The notes beneath the pieces are model-generated. The model had not been told where the DNA came from and made no database searches. It saw only the letters and a list, made by a program, of their open reading frames with translations. From Diplodia intermedia (taxonomy: Eukaryota; Ascomycota; Dothideomycetes; Botryosphaeriales; Botryosphaeriaceae): 64,000 nt of DNA. The stretch is from the NCBI GenBank assembly GCA_021495925.1, contig JAKEKT010000054.1:186001-250000 (forward strand). Direction: 5' to 3'. Numbering within the stretch: position 1 is the first letter of the stretch; each line of letters starts with the position of its first letter. The translations under genes were made by a program, and so were the position numbers. This document shows, in pieces, positions 23,426 to 33,372 of the stretch.

Positions 23426-24501
23426 ATGCCTGCACATGCAGCCCCCCAGCCGCAACCTCCACGACACCACAAGATGCAGCGTGCCGTCCAGGGCCACGCC
23501 TGCGCCGACAATCCGCAAGCCCAATGGCCACCGTAAGTCGTTCCGCCTCGGCTGCAGCCGCCCTACCGGTCCGCGCGACATGAAGCTACTGACTGCCGCC
23601 CAGCAACGCCCAGAGCAAAGCCAGGGCCGCCGCCGTCCTGCGCCGGGACCAGCGTCGTCGCATCCGCCGCCAGCTCACGGCCATCAGCCCCTCGAACGCT
23701 CACCCCCAGAAACAGTCTCCGCTGTGGTCCAAGCTTCCGCCCGAACTACGCAACCAAATCTTCACTCTCGCCGTTTCTCAGCATGTTGATGTCACTCGCC
23801 CGTATCCGGCGAATAGCTGGCACTATCGCCCTGGCTACACCCACGCCTTTAGCATGTACACCGATCTCCTGGCCACCTGCCGCCTGGCCTACTGGGAGGC
23901 TTCGGCCATCCCCTTGTCCACCGCCACCCTGCCTGTGTGGGAAGATCGCGGTCCTCCTGATGCTCCCAAGTGGCGTTTTGCAGAGTTCACCGCCAGGAAC
24001 ACCGCTTTGCTGAACCACGTTCACTTCTTCGTGCGCCGCCCCAACGGCCATTGGTACACGCCGCTGCAACAGTTCCGCCCCAAGCGCATCACCATCACCA
24101 TCCGCCACACCTCCTGGTATGGCTGGCCGAACGACAAGCCGCTTATGATCCTGGACACCTGGCGCTACGGCCTCTTCCCGGCCAACACTAAGTTTCCGTC
24201 GTGTCTGAACGAGCTGACTATCGAATTCGAGACGTTGAAGCGCAAGAAAGACCAGCTGAACGACATCGTCAACAAGCACGCTTCCAACTGGCGCTTTCCG
24301 CTTGAGGATGGTACCCTTCTTTCTCCGCTCGCCACCCCACCAAAGTACTCCGAGTGGACGGGCGCCGCAGACTTCGGTGGTGTGAAGTGGCGCTTGGCTC
24401 ACGGGAACCAGGACACTATCGACTACGTCGTCGCTACCCTGACCTGGAAGCCAGATCAATCCAGCTCTGGCCACGGGGTGAAGATGGTGGGGTCCGCCTG
24501 A
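23426..24501 (+). CDS. 2EXR-type fungal protein of unknown function
   Basis: Exons 23426-23532 and 23604-24501 give 334 residues. After a basic, Arg/Gln-rich leader comes the typical motif WSKLPPELRNQIFTLAV, then YTDLLATCRLAYWEA and an NHVHFFVRR segment. These resemble the fungal 2EXR (formerly F-box-like) family, abundant in filamentous ascomycetes and mostly uncharacterised. It has no signal peptide and no membrane segment. The start is uncertain: the ATG at 23426 (context AAC ATG) and an in-frame ATG at 23474 are both possible. The intron (71 nt) is needed to bring the ELRNQI motif into frame. A ubiquitin-ligase adaptor role has been suggested for related proteins, but nothing here proves it. 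Confidence 0.75.
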
Positions 24502-24776
24502 TTGATCGTTGCTCATGCGCCTATGGATGACTCTGGCTGTTCATGTGTAGATGGGTAGCTGAATCCTTCAGCACGATGAAACGACTCTTAACCTATAGGT
24601 CACAGACTCAACGGCCCAGGACATGACGTGGTACTGCCCAGATGCTCTGCTCAACACCGTCTCGTTTGTGCAACGCCCCACGCTGTAGCGAGGTCGTATG
24701 TCCACATAGCTTACGTCCAAGACTCCTGGCCCCGGTGGCCTCGTCTTTTCCTTTTTCTTTTCCTTACTAGTCCTTT

Positions 24777-25748
24777 CTATTTTCTAGCAGCCTCAATGAC
24801 GCCTCTGGTCAAGCGGTCTCTCCGTGACGTATCCACAACTCCATAAGCCTCCTCTGCTTGTTTGAATACATCACCCTCCCACCCCTCGCCCACGTTTTCT
24901 GTCCCTGAATCATCCCAGCAGCGCTGAACCGTGCCTCCGATGTTCTTGAAGAAAGCTTCCAAGCCCCCCGGACCGCCGCCAGCATGATAGCTCTGGAAGG
25001 GGCCGGCGACAGCCCACCGCGGGCCCATGCTAGCCTGCACCACGCGGTCTAGCTCGTCGACGTCAACAACGCCCTCGTGGACAAGATGTACCGCTTCGCG
25101 CAGCAAAGCAAAGGCCAAGCGATTGGCGACGAAGCCGGGAACTTCCTTGCGCAGCACCACGGGCTCGCGTCCCCTCGCCTGCCAGAAGGCGACAGTCCGC
25201 CGCATCGTCTCGGCGCTCGTCTGCACCCCCGGGACGACTTCCAGCAGCGGCATGACGTGCGGAGGATTGTACGGGTGGACGACTACCAGCCGCGCGGCTT
25301 GCTCGTCAACGAGACGGGCGGTTTCGGCCTGGGCGGTCGCGGTAATGCCGGATGTACTGCTCCAGAAGAGGACGTCGGGCTTCCTCGCATGTTTGGCCAC
25401 GTCGGCCCAGATGGCGGCCTTGAAAGGCAGATTCTCCGGGCCTTGCTCCTGCACGATGTCGGCATCGCGCACGGCGTCCGGGAGCGAGGTCGTCAGCCGG
25501 ATCGAGAACAGGTCATAGCCTCGTTCCCCTTCGCGCTGGTGGGAGGCAGGCAGGTACTTGGGGAGCGTGGACGTGACGTATTCGGCCAAGTCAGCTCGCG
25601 TGTCGTAGATGGTGAGCTGCGATGGGGAGTTGAGGAACGGCAGGTGCAGCGCAGCGAAGGAGAGCCCGATGGTGCCGGCACCGACAAGGGTGATGCGGAC
25701 ATCGGCGTCGATGTAAGGCGGGGACGGGAGAGCTTCTTCAGTGGACAT
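24777..25748 (-). CDS. 3-hydroxyacyl-CoA dehydrogenase-like oxidoreductase
   Basis: A single exon, 323 residues from MSTEEALPSPPYIDADV. The NAD-binding Rossmann fold is at the start (ITLVGAGTIGLSFAAL, GxGxxG). The catalytic-type motif VVVHPYNPPHVMPLLEVVPG matches the HxxNP motif of the HADH/lambda-crystallin group, and the C-terminal helical domain has PGFVANRLAFALLREAVHLV. Members oxidise 3-hydroxyacyl-CoA or L-gulonate; the substrate here is not determined. An upstream in-frame ATG at 25853 would add 35 Arg/Pro-rich residues and is less likely. The gene is divergent from the acyl-CoA ligase starting 328 bases away, so the two may be co-regulated. The C-terminus (EAARK) is not a peroxisomal signal. 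Confidence 0.88.
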   Translation of the reverse strand: MSTEEALPSPPYIDADVRITLVGAGTIGLSFAALHLPFLNSPSQLTIYDTRADLAEYVTSTLPKYLPASHQREGERGYDLFSIRLTTSLPDAVRDADIVQEQGPENLPFKAAIWADVAKHARKPDVLFWSSTSGITATAQAETARLVDEQAARLVVVHPYNPPHVMPLLEVVPGVQTSAETMRRTVAFWQARGREPVVLRKEVPGFVANRLAFALLREAVHLVHEGVVDVDELDRVVQASMGPRWAVAGPFQSYHAGGGPGGLEAFFKNIGGTVQRCWDDSGTENVGEGWEGDVFKQAEEAYGVVDTSRRDRLTRGVIEAARK

Positions 25749-26076
25749 TTTTGTCTGACATTTTTTGACGGCTGTGTCCAGGAAGTGAAGGCGGGGTTGA
25801 CGGAGTGGGCGGCGGGGTAGCTTTCCCCGCATTTCCGGGCAGCACACGCCCACTGTGACGCCCTCCGGCGCCGCCGATGCGCGAGAATGCCATTACGCCT
25901 CAGTCGGAGCCTTTTCTTTTGCCGACGGTCAGTAGGTGCAGGGGCGGCCATGTTTGAGTTTCCGCCTCGGCAATGCCTCCACCTCCACCTTTTTGTCCCT
26001 TCGACTTTATTTCCTCTCCCCCTTCACTGCCTCTTACTGTTTTTCCTGCTTGCAATTGCACAGCCAAGTTTCCAAG
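25749..26076. promoter_or_regulatory. Short divergent promoter, dehydrogenase / acyl-CoA ligase
   Basis: 328 bases lie between two start codons on opposite strands. The ligase side is a long pyrimidine-rich leader (TTCCTCTCCCCCTTC and similar, about 26000-26050). A shared promoter this short makes joint regulation plausible; no specific operator was recognised. Confidence 0.5.
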
Positions 26077-28172
26077 ATGCCCATTTTCAAGTCCCACCAA
26101 CCAGCCATTGAAAGTGAGTGGGGAGCAGACAAATCCCTCATTTAGAACATACCAGCCAAGGAAATACTAAACAATGCAGTACCGACCCACCTCACAACAT
26201 GGGACTGGCTGTTTGACTCCGCCTACTCCCCACTCTCGCGCGGCCTCCCGCCCGACCAGCTTGCCGGCTACACCGACGCCACAACCTCCGAAACCATCGA
26301 CTGGGCCGCTGTCAAGACGCTGACGACCAACCTCTCGACCGCGCTCGTCCGCAAGCTCAGCCTGCGCCCGGGCGAGACCGTGTCCTTGTTCAGCCAGAAC
26401 TCGGTGTGGTACCCCATCGCCATGCACGGCGCGCTGCGGGCGGGGGCGCGAGTTTCGGGCGCCAGCCCGGCGTATGGCGTGGATGAGATGGCGTACGCGC
26501 TGCGCACGGCGAAGACGAGGGTGTTGATCTGCGGGCGGGCGAGCTTGGACGTTGCGGTGGAGGCAGCGCGGAAGGCGGGATTGGAGGGAGAGGGGAGGGT
26601 GGTGGTGTTGGAGGGAGAGGCAGAGGGGTTTGAGACGGTCAGTAAGGGGCTGTTTCCATTATGTCTTCTTGTAGTGCTTCTGTTCCTCTCCCTCTGCTTC
26701 TCTTGTCCGTGCTCCTTTTCCCTTTCTTTCTTCTCTTTGTACGAGAAGAAGGTGTTGCTGATGAAACGCCTTGTGTCCAGGTGAAAGAGTTGATTGAGTG
26801 GGGAAAGAAGCAAGGCGAGAGCAATCAGGTGCCCGCGTTCAAGATTCCAGCGGGTAAGAAGAATGGGGAGGTTTGTGGCTTTCTGAGCTTCAGTTCGGGG
26901 ACGACGGGGTTGCCCAAGGCTGTGAGTATTATTTCTCCCCATTTGCTCTTCACTCCACTTCGGCATGGCAGGAGCAGAGAAGGGCGAAGGGAAAGGGGAC
27001 AAACATGATTGAAGCAAGGCTGACAAAGGGCCACCATTCGACTTACTACTGTTTCTTACACACGCGCGTAGGTCATGATCTCCCATCAAAACGTCATCGC
27101 GCAATGCCTCCAGATCCAGCAGATCACGACTGCCGACCACGACAAGGTGCTCGCCGTGCTGCCCGCCTTCCACATCACCGGCCTCGTGCACGTGCTGCAC
27201 CTCCCCGTGCTCATCAACGCCGCCGTCATCATTCTACCTTCCTTCACCATGCGCTCGATGCTAGCCACCGTTCAAAAGTACCGTATCCGCGAGCTACTGC
27301 TCGTACCACCCATCCTCATCCGTCTCATACGCGACCCAATCGTGGCCGAGTACGATCTCTCGTGCGTGCGCCGCTTCTCGTCGGGCGCGGCACCGCTGTC
27401 CGCCGAGGTCCTGCAGCTGCTGCGCGAGCGCTTCCCCGGAACAGGCTTCAAGCAGGGCTACGGCATGACGGAGAGCTGCAGCTGCATCACGGCACATCCG
27501 CCGGACCGCTACGACTTCCGCCACGCGCACACGGTGGGCGCCATCGTCGCGAGCACCGAGGTCCGCATCGTCAGGCCCGACGGCACCGACGTCGCCGGCG
27601 TCGACGAGCCCGGCGAGATCCTCGCCCGCGGCCCGCAGGTCGTCATGGGCTACCTCGACAATCCCGCCGCGACGCGCGAGACGTTCGACGCGGATGGATG
27701 GCTGCACACGGGCGATCAAGGCAGCATCGATGCCGACGGGCTCGTCACCATCACCGACCGCATCAAAGAGATGATCAAGGTCAAGGGCGTCGGCGTCGCC
27801 CCCGCCGAGCTCGAGGATCTGCTGCTCGGCCACGCCAAGGTCGAGGACGTCGCCGTGTTCGGCGTGGCCGATGAGTACGCGGGCGAGGTGCCCAAGGCGT
27901 ACGTCGTGCTCAAGCCCGGCGTCGTCGGAGGCGGCGGAAAGGGCGGAGACGAGACGGCGGCGGCGGCGGCGGCGGCGGTGGCCGTGGGTAGGGAGCTGCT
28001 GGCGTACGTGCGCGAGAACAAGGTGCGCGACAAGAGGGTGAGGGAGGTAGAATTCATAGAAGAGATTCCGAAGAGTGCGAGCGGAAAGATTCTGAGGAGG
28101 GTGCTGCGGGACAGGGCGGAAAAGGGCGTCGTCGTCCGGGACGATGCCGCGGCCGACAGGGCGAGGCTGTAG
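26077..28172 (+). CDS. Acyl-CoA ligase (4-coumarate-CoA ligase-like), PTS1-type C-terminus
   Basis: Exons 26077-26113, 26180-26637, 26781-26921 and 27072-28172 give 578 residues. This ANL-family enzyme activates a carboxylate with ATP and joins it to CoA. Motifs: P-loop FLSFSSGTTGLPKA, substrate/ATP motif QGYGMTES, GYLDNPAATRETF, the hinge WLHTGDQGSIDADGLVTITD RIKEMIKVKG, and the catalytic lysine in SASGKILRR. A polyalanine run (GCG repeat, ~27958-27985) is inserted in the C-terminal domain. The protein ends ARL, which fits the PTS1 consensus [SAC][KRH][LM], so peroxisomal import is likely. The neighbouring divergent dehydrogenase suggests a joint acyl-CoA route. Substrate (aromatic acid or fatty acid) cannot be decided from the sequence. 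The exon 3 boundary falls inside the P-loop region (GLPKA/VMISHQN). Confidence 0.9.
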
Positions 28173-28839
28173 GACGGAGCGAAGCAAAGCCTGTCTTGTG
28201 CTTGTTACTTTCTCCTTGTGGATTTGATCGAGGATTTCTCTTTTAGGAAAGGAGCGAGTGGGACCTCTAGCGGTAAGGGTATCAAGTGTTGGGGACAAAG
28301 AGGGGCAGCTGAATCTGCCGGCCTGCATTTCGCGACGGTGGTGAGACACTGCCACTCTATTAGGTCGACTGAGTTGATGTCCTTCTGATGCGGCTGCCGT
28401 TGCACACAATGGCGCTTGTCGTGCTCGACTCATGATGCAATGGATGCCAACGTCAAAAGGCCAAACTGTGGTACACTCCATCAAAGCCTTCTCGGCACCA
28501 CCAACTGGCCGCACACACTTCCGTGGACTGTCTTCACTAAATAGAGTTCGTAGCAGAGGTGGATGCGAGTGTCGAACCCAGAGGCCCAGGGGGCCTTGGG
28601 GTCCGCCAGTGCTGCCACCTAACCAAGTCAGGGATAGCACCGGCGGATATTGGAAGGAATTACAGAAATGAATCATGGTTATGATTTTTGAGCTACATTG
28701 TGAGTGTCAGGAAGGTGCAGCAGTCGATTTTCTAGGGGTTTCGGACGAGAAATCAATACATATACCCACCATTTCTTAGGGAATCGCACGCAGCAACAGG
28801 GGGCATCCGAAGCAGTGCATAGAAGCGTTCCTGGAAGAC
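28173..28839. other. Intergenic region with a tRNA-like remnant
   Basis: About 670 bases between the acyl-CoA ligase and kinase 3' ends (convergent). No gene is seen. It contains A-box and B-box-like sequences on the minus strand (28567-28630), listed separately. Confidence 0.5.
28567..28630 (-). other. tRNA-like A-box/B-box pair, probably degenerate
   Basis: Read on the minus strand, TGACTTGGTTAGGTGG (28630-28615) resembles an A box and GGGTTCGACACTC (28579-28567) resembles a B box, with tRNA-like spacing. Acceptor and T stems do not pair properly, so this is not an intact tRNA gene. It may be a tRNA pseudogene or SINE head, or chance. Confidence 0.25.
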
Positions 28840-31494
28840 TCAGCATGCCCATTCCGGTGGCGCGAAAAAGCCCGCCTCGTCACCCATCGTGCACCTCCGC
28901 CTGCTCATGACCTCCATCGGCCTCCGATACGTGTAACCCAGGAATGCACCGTTCTTTCTTACCTCCATGACCTGCCGCTTGAGCCTTGGATCGCGAAGCA
29001 GCTTGTCTCTGGCCCTGCGATTCTCTTTGTTTCCTTTAGCTCTGTTCTTTTTTTTCTCTTTTGATATTTCATTCTCCTCTTCCCACTGTCTGCCTCTGTT
29101 CTTATCTTCTTCGGTTCTTGTCTCGGCAAGGACAGGGTCCTTCAAGGGATCCATCTCACCGTCTTCGTGGCTGACGTCGCCATCATGAGGCTGGCTCTCG
29201 TCAACGCTAAGCGTCGAATCAGCGTCCGGATCAGTTGCAGCATCCCCGGAGCTCAGGATTTGCGTCTCGTCATCGAAGTACTTCGTCAGATCTTGACCAG
29301 CGCGAATGTGTGGAACAAACGGTGGGCGCATTACGTGAAGGCGGTCCCATTGTATTCCATGGAAGAATACGTGCTCCTTAAGTTCGCGAGCATCGTCTGC
29401 AAAGACAAAATACCTCTGATTGCTCGGCTGCGTCAGGGGGCTAACGTTGGCAGAGACATGTCTTTGAGCGGCACTGAAAGGAGAAGTCATGGGAACAGTC
29501 GACGGATGTTGGAGGGCTGAAGCCGCGGGTGAGCGCATGCTAAAGCTGCGATGGTGACTATGTTGATGGTAGTGTGGCAAGCAGTCGTGACGAATGTCAT
29601 TTTCCCGGTAGCGTGGAGACGACAGACGGATTTCCTTGTCGGTAAGTAGACACTTCATTAGGTTAACGGCGGTATAGGTCACGGGGGCGAGAGGAACGCG
29701 TGCAGACGGGGCACCACCCCAGCGTTGGTCTTGAGGAAAGCTGAGAAAGTGATTGTGGTGGACGATTTTTTGCTTCGTATCTTTGCGATCTTGACAGTAG
29801 AACGGTGTCTGTCCATATAGACATTCGTATAAAATGATGCCTATGCTCCACCAGTCGCAACGGCCGTCGTACTCTTCACCTCGGATGACTTCCGGTGCCA
29901 TGTACTGGCTGGTGCCAACAACGCTCTTTGCGAGTCTACGTTTCTGGTGGCGGTTCATCCACAACACTGGATTGTTTTCCTTGCCCGGAGGTTCCTTCAT
30001 AGGCTGGTTATTGAGGTGGAACATGGATGGCATCCGTTGAGAACGGCCGAATATATTGCTGAATCCGGGATGCTTGGATTCAGGGGAGCTGTCTTCGGCA
30101 GCATCTTGGTCGTCGCCACGGACGTCGATGCCGAACTTCTTGAGAAGAGTGTAACGCTTTTCATTGAAGTAGGTCTGGTTATGGGACCAATGCCCATCAA
30201 AGGCTAAGCCGAAATCCGAAATTTTGAGGTGCCCGGACGCAGTGATGAGAAAGTTGTCAGGTTTGATATCGCGGTGGATCCATTTCATCTTATGGGCTTC
30301 TTCGACACACAAAATCATTTCGGCAATGTACCAACGCGCAGTCGCTTCATCCAGGATATCCTGTCTCATGAGAAGACCAAGAAAGTCGCCGCCAACCATA
30401 TACTCCATGACGAGGTACAGGTTGGCGCTATCCTGGAAGCTTTCAATGAGAGGCACAACCCAGCGAGAATTTTCAGAGGCGACAAGGAAATCCCGTTCTG
30501 CCCGCAGATGGCCTTCCTGGCAGTTGCGCAGCATTTCAGACTTCCGAATAACTTTCATGGCGTAGACTCGCCTAGCAATCTTTGAAGGCTCGTAGCGGCC
30601 GCGCTCATCATCATTGCCATCAAGGCGCTCAATGTCGGACTCGGTCTGTTCGGTCGATGGGGATTTCGGATGCGATGGTCGCTTCCCTTTCACAAGGCGC
30701 ACCACGCCGAAACTACCTTTGCCCAGCACACGGACGAGCTCGTAGCCGGCGACGGAGATGCCTTTGGTGTTGCGTCTGGCCAACGATTTGGACATCAGAG
30801 CCCGAGTCTGTCGCAAGTGACGACTCTCTTGTAGGCGCCACAGCCTCATCCTCTCGGCTTTCTCTTCTCTCGACATTGGGTGCAAAGCAAGTTCCGATTC
30901 GACAAGCCGACAGCGTTCCTGGCGTGAGGTAGGCTCAGAGGACAACAACGTGTTGTAGTGCGTCTCGAAAAACACCTTGGCCGCTGCGGCGGACTCAATG
31001 GTGGAGATGGAAGGCTTGATGGGATGATGCTCGCGATACTCAAAAGGAAAACGGAAGTTGGACGGGCCATGGAGCTCGGTATGAGTTGTTTCGTCGCTGC
31101 CTCTGGCTTCTTCAGCTTGTTTGCCGTGGGCCGGCGAGCTAGGGGTGGGCGAATTGGAGCCGATGCTCTTGGACAAGCCGAAGCGCGAACCATTGCTGCT
31201 CGAATATGCGTCTAACGAGGTAGGCGCCGTCGAAGCCGACTCGGGAGGGGAAAAGCTGATGGACCTGCCGGGCGAAGAAGTGGTGGGGGTGGACGACGCT
31301 TGAGAGAGCGGGCTGACAGGGGTCTCCTGGTGGTCCTGGGGGCCCGGCGGGGCGGCTGAAGTAGATATCGATCTGCTGCTGTCTCTCTCGGGATCGACGT
31401 CTTTTGGTCGGCCGAAGAAGATGCTTGGGCGACGGACAGGGCGACGGTGGATGACGGTACGCTTCTTGTACGGATAGTTGAAGTGAAAAGTCAT
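28840..31494 (-). CDS. AGC-family serine/threonine kinase, NDR-like
   Basis: A single exon of 884 residues. The N-terminal ~230 residues are Ser/Pro-rich, then a helical region ahead of the kinase (KVFFETHYNTLLSSEPTSRQ to QESRHLRQTRALMSK) resembles the Mob-binding segment of NDR/LATS kinases. Kinase motifs: GKGSFGVVRLVK, catalytic Lys in YAMKVIRKSEM, HRDIKPDN, DFGLAF and GTSQYMAPE. About 100 residues separate DFG from APE, a long insert even for NDR kinases. A second His/Ser-rich insert (~130 residues) precedes the C-terminal lobe. The hydrophobic motif FLGYTYRRP near the C-terminus is typical of the group. It could be a homologue of S. pombe Slk1/Mug27-type kinases rather than Cbk1 or Dbf2, but I cannot settle the subgroup. 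Expected roles are in cytokinesis or morphogenesis. Confidence 0.88.
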   Translation of the reverse strand: MTFHFNYPYKKRTVIHRRPVRRPSIFFGRPKDVDPERDSSRSISTSAAPPGPQDHQETPVSPLSQASSTPTTSSPGRSISFSPPESASTAPTSLDAYSSSNGSRFGLSKSIGSNSPTPSSPAHGKQAEEARGSDETTHTELHGPSNFRFPFEYREHHPIKPSISTIESAAAAKVFFETHYNTLLSSEPTSRQERCRLVESELALHPMSREEKAERMRLWRLQESRHLRQTRALMSKSLARRNTKGISVAGYELVRVLGKGSFGVVRLVKGKRPSHPKSPSTEQTESDIERLDGNDDERGRYEPSKIARRVYAMKVIRKSEMLRNCQEGHLRAERDFLVASENSRWVVPLIESFQDSANLYLVMEYMVGGDFLGLLMRQDILDEATARWYIAEMILCVEEAHKMKWIHRDIKPDNFLITASGHLKISDFGLAFDGHWSHNQTYFNEKRYTLLKKFGIDVRGDDQDAAEDSSPESKHPGFSNIFGRSQRMPSMFHLNNQPMKEPPGKENNPVLWMNRHQKRRLAKSVVGTSQYMAPEVIRGEEYDGRCDWWSIGIILYECLYGQTPFYCQDRKDTKQKIVHHNHFLSFPQDQRWGGAPSARVPLAPVTYTAVNLMKCLLTDKEIRLSSPRYRENDIRHDCLPHYHQHSHHRSFSMRSPAASALQHPSTVPMTSPFSAAQRHVSANVSPLTQPSNQRYFVFADDARELKEHVFFHGIQWDRLHVMRPPFVPHIRAGQDLTKYFDDETQILSSGDAATDPDADSTLSVDESQPHDGDVSHEDGEMDPLKDPVLAETRTEEDKNRGRQWEEENEISKEKKKNRAKGNKENRRARDKLLRDPRLKRQVMEVRKNGAFLGYTYRRPMEVMSRRRCTMGDEAGFFAPPEWAC

Positions 31495-32586
31495 GTTCGA
31501 GTAGAGATACGAGGCAGCCAGACAGCTGCACCCGATAGCGATGCGTTACCGCCGCCCATGGTAGCAGGATTCGACTGAAAGCAGCTGGCCATGGGCTCGG
31601 GCGACTTCCTTCCTCGACGTGTTCCTGCTCAAACATTCGCACCTGCCTTCACGACGAGCCCAGACTCGGGAGGCACAGATCCCAAATCCCGTGACTGCCG
31701 GCCTCCAAACAGAGCAGATCTGGCCCGAAAGTAAACTTGGTCGGTACGTAGGTCACCTCCAGAGGTCGTTGTTTACCCAGCGCTCATCGGGGCGTCATCG
31801 GAGCTCAACTGCGCGCCTGAGACCTAAGGCATCAGCACTCAGCGTCGCTGCCTAAGCCTCAAGCAGTAAAGACGCCTCTCTCGCCCCTCGCCCCTCATCC
31901 ATGTCGCCTCGGGCCGCATGCGGGCCTAGAATCGCTCTTCAGAGGAAATGCCGACAAAGATTACGGAGGGAGGCAGCTCGCGTTGCCGAGCGCGCGTGCT
32001 TTTAGAGTCGGTCGAGGAGCGGAGCGCACTTGAGCAATGATCAGCAGCGGCCGACGGGACGGGCGGGGCGGACAAAGTGGGCTCGTGATCTGCCCCGACG
32101 CCCATGTCCAGATCACGCTGAACCCCAGCCAGCCGGTGTGAGCGTTGCCCTTGCGTGCTCGCTCGCACCCACTCTCTTATCTTACCGTCTGTCCTTCGCA
32201 CAACCGCGCGAACACCGTCTCTGTTCTCATTTTATTTGCCTCTAACACGCACAGGAAGCCGCGCTTTGTGGCGCCGCAGGATTCCGCCCTACGCTATCTT
32301 ATCGATTGCTGTTGCTAGCTCCCCGCCTGTCCAGACGTCACTGTTGGTCAACCGACGCACGAGCGAAGCAGAACCTACCTTATCCTACCAAACTCTCCTG
32401 GCCGTGGCCGTGTCGTTGAGCCGTTCGCGTCCTTTTTGCAACGGAAACCCTCCCGCGCTTTCCACTGCACTCTCATAAGCGCCGCCAGAACCCTGCGAGT
32501 CAGTGACCAACGACTTTCGACATCTCGATATCAAGGAAGGTCCGACGTTCAGGCGCAGACACACGGAGAACTTACCTGACATCGCG
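31495..32586. promoter_or_regulatory. Divergent intergenic region, kinase / Yippee gene
   Basis: About 1.1 kb between two divergent starts, with no gene recognised. The Yippee side is rich in pyrimidine tracts. An in-frame ATG at 32503 could extend the Yippee protein by 28 residues, but the conserved N-terminus starts at 32587. Confidence 0.5.
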
Positions 32587-33372
32587 ATGCTCTCCGCGCC
32601 CTCTCCATTCCCACTCTACCTCCTTCCCTCCATCCCCTTCCGCCGGCGGCGGTCCAGTACCGAAACGACCGCCACCGTCACGTCCGACGCCTCCACCACC
32701 TCCCCCTCTCCTCCCGCCGCCACCGCCGCCCCGTCCAACTACCTGCGCGGTAATCGCTCGCACCTGCGCTGCACACGCTGCCTCACAGACCTCTGCCTAA
32801 CCTCCCAAATCATCAGCAAAGGCTTCACCGGCCGTCACGGGCGCGCATACCTCGTCGCCCCACCACGTCCCTACCCGGACAGCACCGCCACGTCGGACGG
32901 CGGCGGAATCAGCGCCGTTTCACACCGCGAGAACAACCTGCCTAATACGTACGCACACAAGCCCGTGCCGCGCCAGCTCGTCACGGGCGCCCACACCGTG
33001 TCCGACATCAGCTGTGCCTTGTGCGGCGCCGTGCTGGGCTGGAAGTACGTCGCCGCCGACGAGGACAGCCAGAAATACAAGGTCGGCAAGTTCATCCTTG
33101 AGACCAAGCGTGTGTGTCGCGGAGTGCGCTGGGAGAACGAGGATGGTGGCGCAAGTGATGCGCCGCCACCGCCATCGTCTGCGACGGGCACCAAAGGGGC
33201 GGTCAGTGATGCGAGCAGCGAAGATGAGGACGTCGAGTTTGACAGCCAGGACGAGGACGAGTGTGAGGATTTGTTCGCGGGTGTGTGGAGCCCTTCTCTG
33301 GCGAAGCGTAGGCGGAGGGGCCGCGCTTGGAGGGAGGGTAGGAACGGTGCCAGTGGTGTAGAAGAGGTCTGA
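32587..33372 (+). CDS. Yippee-like zinc-binding protein
   Basis: A single exon of 261 residues starting MLSAPSPFPLYLLPSIPF. The Yippee domain (~56-180) has two Cys pairs, CTRC and CALC, that bind one zinc, with LCLTSQIISKGFTGRHGRAYLV, RQLVTGAHTVSDI and LGWKYVAADEDSQKYKVGKF. The Thr/Ser/Pro-rich N-terminus and the acidic C-terminal tail (SSEDEDVEFDSQDEDECEDL, then a basic KRRRRGR) are fungal extensions. Yippee proteins share the Mis18/cereblon fold and some are linked to E3 ligases and cell-cycle control; the exact fungal role is unknown. The lower-confidence alternative start is at 32503. Confidence 0.88.
   Translation: MLSAPSPFPLYLLPSIPFRRRRSSTETTATVTSDASTTSPSPPAATAAPSNYLRGNRSHLRCTRCLTDLCLTSQIISKGFTGRHGRAYLVAPPRPYPDSTATSDGGGISAVSHRENNLPNTYAHKPVPRQLVTGAHTVSDISCALCGAVLGWKYVAADEDSQKYKVGKFILETKRVCRGVRWENEDGGASDAPPPPSSATGTKGAVSDASSEDEDVEFDSQDEDECEDLFAGVWSPSLAKRRRRGRAWREGRNGASGVEEV

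Noticed and set aside
27294..28676. A 460-codon minus-strand frame and a 333-codon plus-strand frame (26873-27874)
   Set aside because: Both overlap the acyl-CoA ligase exon 4, whose motifs are unambiguous. The extra frames are long only because of high GC at third positions.
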